From: CAZGKW01 sp964526295
GTDB lineage: Bacteria > Planctomycetota > Phycisphaerae > FEN-1346
Assembly (NCBI GenBank): GCA_964526295.1
Contig: CAZGKW010000052.1
Location: 1-27,734, forward strand
Direction of reading: 5' to 3'
Length of the DNA stretch: 27,734 nt
The notes under the pieces were generated by a model, which made no database searches, was not told the origin of the DNA, and was given only the letters and a program-made list of their open reading frames with translations. Both the position numbers and the translations under genes were made by a program. Shown here piece by piece: positions 22,783 to 27,734 of this stretch (positions are counted from its first letter, which is position 1; the number at the start of each line of letters is the position of its first letter).

Positions 22783-22884
22783 GCGGCGGGCCTTTCGCGG
22801 GGCTCAGGCGCATGGTAACCGAGCGGGGGGCCGTGTCAACGGTTCGGGGCGGGCAGGCGGGTGGGCCCAGGTCGGTGGGCGTGA

Positions 22885-22904
22885 CCCGCCGCTTCCGCGG
22901 CGGG
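22885..22904. repeat. GC hairpin in the divergent intergenic region
   Basis: CCCGCCGC-TTCC-GCGGCGGG is a perfect 8-bp stem with a TTCC loop. It lies between the start codons of the glycosyltransferase and the TatD-like gene, resembles the other GC-rich hairpin repeats of the window, and has no T run. Confidence 0.5.
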
Positions 22905-22938
22905 CTCGAAGGCGCTCTCGATGCCCGTTTCGCGGCGC

Positions 22939-22967
22939 TTGATTTGCCCTCCTGTTTGCCCTATCAT
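22939..22967 (+). promoter_or_regulatory. Candidate sigma-70 promoter for the TatD-like gene
   Basis: TTGATT (22939-22944) and TATCAT (22962-22967) with a 17-base spacer; the -10 box is five of six and the -35 four of six. Transcription would start near 22974, giving a leader of about 39 bases before the ATG at 23013. Confidence 0.55.
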
Positions 22968-23012
22968 GCGCCAAACATGGCCTGAACGGGCGCCGCCTTC
23001 AGGGAGCCGACG

Positions 23013-23807
23013 ATGCGTTTCATCGACCCGCACATCCACATGACGAGCCGGACCACCGCCGACTACGCCCTCATGGCCGAGGCCGGCATCGTCGCGGTCT
23101 GCGAGCCGGCGTTCTGGCTCGGCACGGACCGCCAGTTCCCCGAGAGCCACCTCGACTACTTCAACCACCTGACGACCTTCGAGCCCAGGCGGGCCGAGAA
23201 GCGGGGCATCAAGCATTACCAGTTCCTCGGCGTCAACCCGAAGGAGAGCGAGAACGTCGACCTCGCCAAGGCGGTGCTGGAGCGGATCGACCCGTACCTG
23301 GAGCGGCCCACCGTCCTGGGGATCGGCGAGATCGGTCTGAACCTCAACACCGACCACGAGATCGCCATGTTTCGCCGCCAGCTCGAGATGGCCAAGAAGA
23401 AGGGCCTCCTGGCCGTGGTGCACACGCCGCACGGCGAGGCGAAGGCCCCCGGCACGGAGATCATCGTCGACGTGGTGCTCGAGGTGGACCCGCCCCGGGA
23501 GACGGTGGTCATCGACCACTGCACGGCCGAGACGATCGAGATGGCCCGCCGAAGCGGGTGCTGGACGGGCCTGACGGTCTACCCGACGAAGCTCTCGTGC
23601 GAGGACGCCGCCCGGATCGTCCGCGACTTCGGCCCGGAGCGGATGCTCGTCAACTCTTCCGCCGACTGGGAGGACAGCGACCCCCTGGCGGTGGTCGAGA
23701 CGGTCGGCACGATGCGGTCGATGGGGCTGCCCGACACGACGGCCGAGCGGGTCGTCTGGCACAACCCCACGGAATTCCTGGGCCAGGGCCCGAAGTTCAA
23801 AGTGTAA
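23013..23807 (+). CDS. TatD-like metal-dependent hydrolase
   Basis: 264 residues with GGGAG six bases before the ATG. It has the TIM-barrel amidohydrolase pattern: the HxH pair in MRFIDPHIHM, the metal-bridging Glu in VLGIGEIGLN, His in LAVVHTPHGEA, His in VVIDHCTAET, and the late Asp in LVNSSADWED. The usual TatD ETD motif is replaced by SSADW, as in the TatD-like branch that includes ebo-cluster proteins; no other ebo gene is present. The substrate could be nucleic acid, sugar phosphate or a small ester; the family does not settle it. About 110 bases downstream is the phosphomannomutase, in the same direction, so co-transcription is likely. Confidence 0.85.
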   Translation: MRFIDPHIHMTSRTTADYALMAEAGIVAVCEPAFWLGTDRQFPESHLDYFNHLTTFEPRRAEKRGIKHYQFLGVNPKESENVDLAKAVLERIDPYLERPTVLGIGEIGLNLNTDHEIAMFRRQLEMAKKKGLLAVVHTPHGEAKAPGTEIIVDVVLEVDPPRETVVIDHCTAETIEMARRSGCWTGLTVYPTKLSCEDAARIVRDFGPERMLVNSSADWEDSDPLAVVETVGTMRSMGLPDTTAERVVWHNPTEFLGQGPKFKV

Positions 23808-23916
23808 GCAAGACGGCCGGTCCGCCCCGGTCCGGTCATGTCGCCTGCGCGGTGCCGTGTGATGTCGCAGTGGACCGTCAGTCCGTACGAGCCCGTCGTT
23901 GAAACGGAGGTTCCCC

Positions 23917-25452
23917 GTGCCCGCCGACCCGTCTGAAGAGCGTCGGTGCCCCGGCGAGAAGTACGCCATCACCGAGGCCGTCTGCCGCGCCCGCCGCGAC
24001 AGGCATTACCCGAAGTGCAAGAGCTGCAAGTGGAACGACGCGGCGCCGTCGGCGTCGGAGCCCGCCCCGCCGGTCGACCTCGACGCCGTCTTCAAGAGCT
24101 ACGACATCCGCGGCCTGGTGGGCGGGCAGATCACGAAAGAGTTCGCCTGGAAGGTGGGCTACGCCGTCGCCACCCACCTGCTGGAGACGTTCAAGCCGCG
24201 GTCCCGCAAGAAGCCCGAGGACCACTGGATCGTCGTGGGCCACGACATGCGCCCCACCAGCGAGGGGTTCGCCCGGGCCACCAGCGACGGGGTCCGGGCG
24301 GCCGGTGTCGGCGCCATCGTCATCGGCGAGGTCGAGACCCCCGCCATCTACTACGCCGTCGGCAGCATGAAGGCCCTCGGCGGCATCCAGGTCACCGCCA
24401 GCCACAACCCCATCGCCTACAACGGGTTCAAGATCACGGGCCCGGAGTGCGTTCCGGTCGGCATGGGCTCGGGCCTGGAGAAGGTCAAGGAGATCTTCGC
24501 CGAGACGACCGACACGACCCCCGCGGCGAGCGGACCGCTTCGCCAGCAGGATATCTCCAGCGGCTACCTGCTGCACGTCAAGAAGTTCGCCGGCAACATC
24601 CGGCCCCTGAAGATCGTCGTCGACGCCTCCAACGGCATGGCGTCGAAGTGGGTGCCGAGCCTCCTCAGGGAGTACAACTGCCAGACCGAGGCCCTGAACC
24701 TGGAGCGCGCCGGCCGGTTCAAGCACGAGCCCAACCCCCTGAAGGAGGAGAACCTCCAGCAGCTGATCGAGCGGGTCCGTGCCTGCGGCGCCGCCCTGGG
24801 GGTCTGCTTCGACGGCGACGCCGACCGCGTCGGCTTCGTCGATGAAAACGGCGAGATCGTCCCCAACGACCTGGTGACGGCCCTGCTGGTGCCGCGGTTC
24901 CTCAAGGACGAGCCGGGGGCGACGATCGTCTACGACCTCCGGTCCAGCCGGGCCCTCGTCGAGGAGATCAAGAAGCACGGGGGCAAGCCCCGCCGCGAAC
25001 GCGTCGGCCACAGCCACCTGAAGGCCGCCATGCGAAAGACCAACGCCCCGTTCGGCGGCGAGCTGTCGGGCCATTCCTACTACCGCGACAACTTCTACTG
25101 CGACTCGGCCGTCATCACCCTCCTGGAAGTCCTGACGGTCCTCTCGGAGCGCCCCGACGAGTCGTTCTCCGGGCTGATCGAGCCGCTGCGCCGCTACCAC
25201 ACCACCGGCGAGGTCAACTTCGAGGTCGAGGACAAGGAGGCCGCGATGGCGGCCGTGGAGAGGAAGTTCCGCCGCGGCAAAGTCGACCACCTCGACGGCG
25301 TCACGGTGCAGTACAAGCACTGGTGGTTCAACCTGCGGCCCTCGAACACCGAGCCGCTCCTGCGGCTGACGATGGAGGCGAAGACGAAGCGGCTCCTGGA
25401 CGAGAAGCACGAGACGATCCTGGAGGTCCTGGGCGAACCGTCGGAGCATTGA
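23917..25452 (+). CDS. Phosphomannomutase/phosphoglucomutase with N-terminal cysteine cluster
   Basis: 511 residues from the GTG at 23917, which has GGAGG six bases upstream; an earlier TTG at 23899 lacks a site. It interconverts hexose 1- and 6-phosphates. All four family loops are present: TASHNPIAYNGFKI (phosphoserine), DGDADRVGF (Mg binding), GGELSGHSYYRDNFYCDS (sugar binding) and RPSNTEPLLRL (phosphate binding). The substrate, mannose or glucose, cannot be told from sequence. Unusual is a segment before the catalytic core with C11, C23, C34 and C37 (RRCPGEKYAITEAVC, then HYPKCKSCKW), spaced like a metal-binding knot and not part of the standard enzyme. The product feeds cell-surface glycans and GDP-mannose. 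Confidence 0.92.
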   Translation: MPADPSEERRCPGEKYAITEAVCRARRDRHYPKCKSCKWNDAAPSASEPAPPVDLDAVFKSYDIRGLVGGQITKEFAWKVGYAVATHLLETFKPRSRKKPEDHWIVVGHDMRPTSEGFARATSDGVRAAGVGAIVIGEVETPAIYYAVGSMKALGGIQVTASHNPIAYNGFKITGPECVPVGMGSGLEKVKEIFAETTDTTPAASGPLRQQDISSGYLLHVKKFAGNIRPLKIVVDASNGMASKWVPSLLREYNCQTEALNLERAGRFKHEPNPLKEENLQQLIERVRACGAALGVCFDGDADRVGFVDENGEIVPNDLVTALLVPRFLKDEPGATIVYDLRSSRALVEEIKKHGGKPRRERVGHSHLKAAMRKTNAPFGGELSGHSYYRDNFYCDSAVITLLEVLTVLSERPDESFSGLIEPLRRYHTTGEVNFEVEDKEAAMAAVERKFRRGKVDHLDGVTVQYKHWWFNLRPSNTEPLLRLTMEAKTKRLLDEKHETILEVLGEPSEH

Positions 25453-25613
25453 GCGGTTCGCTCTCAGGTGTCGCGCGGCGGTTCTCCGCGACTGCCGCGC
25501 CCTGATCCGGTGGGTCGCGTTCGCCGGCGGAGCGGCGCGGCCGTGCACCGGCCGGGCCGGTGCCGACCTCTCGCGCCTCCTCGCCGCGGACCGGAAAGCG
25601 TTGGGAGAGAGCC

Positions 25614-25919
25614 ATGATCAAACGGTACAACAACCTCAGTTTCGTCTTCGGCGTGCCGGGCATCGTGCTTCGTATCGTACCGGCATTCTATGGCACTCCG
25701 GCGGTCAGGGTGACGATGTTTCTGGCCGGCACGGCGCTTTTGCTCGTCGGTCTGCTGTACTACGCCAAGGCCAAGGCGCGGCACCCGGCCTGGGGGCTGT
25801 TCGGGTTCCTCGGGATCATCGGCCTGATCGTTCTGGCGTGCCTGAAAGACCACGCGAAGGAGGTCGTCGCCGTGGACGAGGCCCCCGCCGAGGCGGAAGC
25901 GCCATCTCCCGACGCCTGA
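25614..25919 (+). CDS. Small two-helix membrane protein of unknown function
   Basis: 101 residues from the ATG at 25614, with GGGAG upstream. After MIKRYNNLSFVFGVPGIVLR there is a hydrophobic helix at about 32-50 (MFLAGTALLLVGLLYYAKAK) and another at about 59-77 (GLFGFLGIIGLIVLACL). The first 25 residues are also fairly hydrophobic. The C-terminus is acidic (VVAVDEAPAEAEAPSPDA). The YYAKAKARHPAWGLFGFLG loop is basic and probably faces the cytoplasm. Similar short proteins are common in planctomycetes, but I know no function. It stands 161 bases after the mutase and 98 before the CAP protein. Confidence 0.75.
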   Translation: MIKRYNNLSFVFGVPGIVLRIVPAFYGTPAVRVTMFLAGTALLLVGLLYYAKAKARHPAWGLFGFLGIIGLIVLACLKDHAKEVVAVDEAPAEAEAPSPDA

Positions 25920-26017
25920 CGTTCAGCGGCCGGCCGTGAACCACCCAGTCACCAGCCGACGTCGGGTTCGCCGCCCCGTGTGCCGGCAGACAGCGCGTCT
26001 CACAGACGGAGGCCCCG

Positions 26018-27103
26018 ATGGCGAAACGGTGCCGAGGCGTCTCGCTGCTCCTCTCCGCCGCCTTGATGGCGGCGCTCGCCCTGCCCGCCGCGGCGCGCGG
26101 GGCGGGACTGACGGCCGAGGAGCGGCGCGAGGTCGCCGACCTCTTGCGCGACTTCGGCCGCCGAGGCCAGACCCCCGACGAGCGGGACCGCATCGCCGAC
26201 CGCATCATCGAGATCGGCGGCTACGCCCCCGAGAAGCTCGCCGGCCTGGCCGAGCGGCTCGCCTCGGCCCTCCAACCCCAGTACGCCAAGGCTTACTACG
26301 CCCTCGCCGCCCGAACCTACCAGGACCGCCTCCGCCGGCTCGGCCTCGGGAAGCGCGACGAACTCCGCAGGACGATCCGCGGCGTCATCCACACCGGCAA
26401 CCTCACCAAGGAGAAGGTCGTCGAGGAGGCGGACCCGGCCCTCGGGGAGCTGGAGTCGGCACTGCTTCTGAAGCCCGAGACCATCCTGGCGGCGAACCCG
26501 CCGCTTGCCGAACAACGGGACGAACTGCTTTCGCTGCTGGCCATCGCCCGCCGGTGCCGGGCCGCCGCCGGAGGGAAGCCTCTGAATCCAGGCGATGCGG
26601 ATGGGGCCGGCGACGACGCCGACCCGGCGATCGCCCGGATCGAGGCCCAGGAAGAGCTCGCCGCCCTGCTCGTCCTGGCCGAGGGCGACCGGAACCACAC
26701 CAAGGTCCTGACGGACAACGTGTCGCTGGAGCGGGAGATCCGGCCCGAGGAGGCCCGCGGCATCCGCCGCCTGAACGAGTTGCGGCTGCTCCTGGGCATG
26801 AATCCGCTGCTGATCGACGTGAAGCTGTGCCTCGCCTGCCGCGACCATTCCAAGGACATGGCCGAGAAGGGCTTCTTCAGCCATGACTCGCCCGTGCCGG
26901 GCAAGGAACGGTTCTGGGACCGGGCCCGCAACTTCGGCACGACCGCCAGCGCCGAGAACATCGCCAACGGCAAGACCTCCGGCCCGGCGACCATCATGCA
27001 GTGGTGGCACAGCCCGGGGCACCTGAAGAACATGATGCGCGGCGCCCGCCGCACGGGCCTGGGGCACTACGAGAAACACTGGACCCAGCTCTTCGGCGGG
27101 TGA
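26018..27103 (+). CDS. Secreted CAP-domain (SCP/PR1-like) protein
   Basis: 361 residues; GGAGG lies five bases before the ATG. MAKRCRGVSLLLSAALMAAL followed by ALPAAARG is a Sec signal peptide. Residues of about 30-235 form a charged, helical domain of unknown type (LTAEERREVADLLRDFGRRG; ALQPQYAKAYYALAARTYQD). The C-terminal part, from about 248, is a CAP domain: RRLNELRLLLGMNPLLID, ACRDHSKDMAEKGFFSHDSP with the first His, SAENIANG with the Glu, and QWWHSPGHLKNMMRG with the second His. CAP proteins act outside the cytoplasm, binding lipids, peptides or cell-wall parts. No partner gene is evident. Confidence 0.9.
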   Translation: MAKRCRGVSLLLSAALMAALALPAAARGAGLTAEERREVADLLRDFGRRGQTPDERDRIADRIIEIGGYAPEKLAGLAERLASALQPQYAKAYYALAARTYQDRLRRLGLGKRDELRRTIRGVIHTGNLTKEKVVEEADPALGELESALLLKPETILAANPPLAEQRDELLSLLAIARRCRAAAGGKPLNPGDADGAGDDADPAIARIEAQEELAALLVLAEGDRNHTKVLTDNVSLEREIRPEEARGIRRLNELRLLLGMNPLLIDVKLCLACRDHSKDMAEKGFFSHDSPVPGKERFWDRARNFGTTASAENIANGKTSGPATIMQWWHSPGHLKNMMRGARRTGLGHYEKHWTQLFGG

Positions 27104-27386
27104 CGGCGTCCGGGCGGCGGACGGCCGGCTTGGTTCAGTCTTGGCCCGCCTGGAGAAAGGCCGGCCCCCACACCCGTCCTCCGCCTCACGGGCACCGGGC
27201 GGCAAGATGGGCGAACTGAGGAACCTGGCGCGTCTGGGGCCCGTCCGCGGGCCGTGGTCGGGCCGCCCGGGTTCCTCGACAACGGCAGCCCTCCAAACCG
27301 GTGCCCGGAAACGCGTTAGACCCGTGTTCTCCGCCGCGGGACGCGACCGGACGCCTCCCGTCACACTGCATTTCACCCGGTTTTTT
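27104..27386. other. Intergenic region, no feature seen
   Basis: About 280 bases after the CAP gene. Frames are arginine/proline-rich and lack ribosome-binding sites. A run of eight T (27381-27388) overlaps the promoter that follows. Confidence 0.45.
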
Positions 27387-27415
27387 TTGACGCAACCCCG
27401 ATTGTGGTGTAGACT
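27387..27415 (+). promoter_or_regulatory. Candidate sigma-70 promoter
   Basis: TTGACG (27387-27392) and TAGACT (27410-27415) with a 17-base spacer, five and four of six to consensus. Transcription would start near 27422. No open frame with a good start follows in the remaining 310 bases, so the transcript could be non-coding or belong to a gene beyond the edge. Confidence 0.5.
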
Positions 27416-27450
27416 TAGTCCTACAAGGCCAGTTCGCTACTTCATCCCGC

Positions 27451-27520
27451 CTGGCGGCCTTCCCAGGCCGCCAGCAACTCGCTTCAGGCCCGATCGCGGC
27501 GGCCTGGGAAGGCCGCCGCG
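27451..27520. repeat. Mirror-image pair of GC hairpins
   Basis: Hairpin 1 (27451-27474) has arms CTGGCGGCCT and AGGCCGCCAG with loop TCCC. Hairpin 2 (27495-27520) has 11-bp arms around loop GGGA. The inner 20 bases of the two are exact reverse complements, so the pair can also fold as one long stem. This is the BIME-like head-to-head arrangement also seen at 258-325, but with unrelated sequence. Confidence 0.75.
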
Positions 27521-27734
27521 CGGCAAGTGGCGTTGTAGTAGTAGGTAGTCAGAGCGTTTGTATTTGAGGCAGGCCGATAACTGAGCGGGTCCGATCCGCG
27601 AGCCGCATTGTCGGCCGGAGGACGGTCTTGGCGCTGCCCGGGCCACCCGTCAAAGCGGCAGGGGCCCGACGGTGTCGCGCTAGCCCCTGAACAAGCGTGA
27701 TTCTACTGCCGGTAGCGCGAAAAAAACTCGAAAT
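27521..27734. other. Right-edge sequence without a gene
   Basis: 214 bases. CAGGGGC and GCCCCTG (within 27659-27690) can form a 7-bp stem. A minus-strand TAGAAT lies at 27700-27705 without a convincing -35. It ends GCGAAAAAAACTCGAAAT. No gene, tRNA or known RNA was recognised. Confidence 0.4.

Noticed and set aside
27521..27734. tRNA or RNase P RNA at the right edge
   Set aside because: No cloverleaf, T-loop or conserved RNase P core could be found.

Overview
The window is high-GC DNA from a bacterium that is most likely a planctomycete, probably of the Phycisphaerae type or a relative. The lineage call rests on gene content: prepilin-like proteins ending in an H-X9-DG motif, a secreted tandem DUF1080 (3-keto-disaccharide hydrolase) protein, many HEAT and TPR lipoproteins, and a partial secreted protein whose mature end begins DWVPNNPDDPA. 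The sequence is a scaffold with three 100-N gaps (8503-8602, 8736-8835, 21474-21573). Each gap lies inside or beside repeated sequence. No tRNA, rRNA, CRISPR array, transposase or phage gene was found.

Layout: 1-102 is the start of a secreted protein leaving the left edge. 258-325 holds an inverted pair of AT-rich palindromes and 450-698 a small helical protein. 1238-2284 encodes a YprB/MrfB-like exonuclease. 2391-8138 is an array, all on the minus strand, of three prepilin-like genes and three related HEAT-repeat genes; two HEAT-prepilin pairs overlap by 4 bases. 8139-8988 is repeat-rich and contains two gaps. 8989-10461 is an archaeal/eukaryal-type prolyl-tRNA synthetase with a repeat-derived peptide inserted in frame. 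10846-11199 is a small glycogen-binding-like protein. 11448-11613 looks like a stand-alone small RNA gene with promoter, C7-loop hairpin and terminator. 11815-12695 is a mosaic of hairpin repeats.

12718-15048 is a YprA/MrfA-like helicase, 15148-16365 a TPR lipoprotein and 16592-17929 the DUF1080 protein. 18014-18280 is a small four-cysteine protein overlapping the end of a secreted protein of unknown function (18277-19887). 20249-21367 is MutY fused to a Nudix domain. 21384-21625 is a 36-bp tandem repeat with a gap, and 21673-22782 is a DUF3524/QTMAN-like glycosyltransferase. On the plus strand follow a TatD-like hydrolase, a phosphomannomutase/phosphoglucomutase with an extra N-terminal cysteine cluster, a small membrane protein and a secreted CAP-domain protein. 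The right end carries a promoter-like site followed by two mirror-image hairpins.

How the genes work together: the minus-strand array probably makes envelope or secretion-system components (pseudopilins plus lipoproteins) from one promoter near 8214-8242. The MrfA-like helicase and MrfB-like nuclease are probably partners in DNA repair although 10 kb apart, and MutY-Nudix adds oxidative base repair. The rest is mixed housekeeping and secreted proteins. The most unusual aspects are the HEAT/prepilin duplication, the candidate C-rich-loop RNA, and the several repeat families, two of which enter reading frames.
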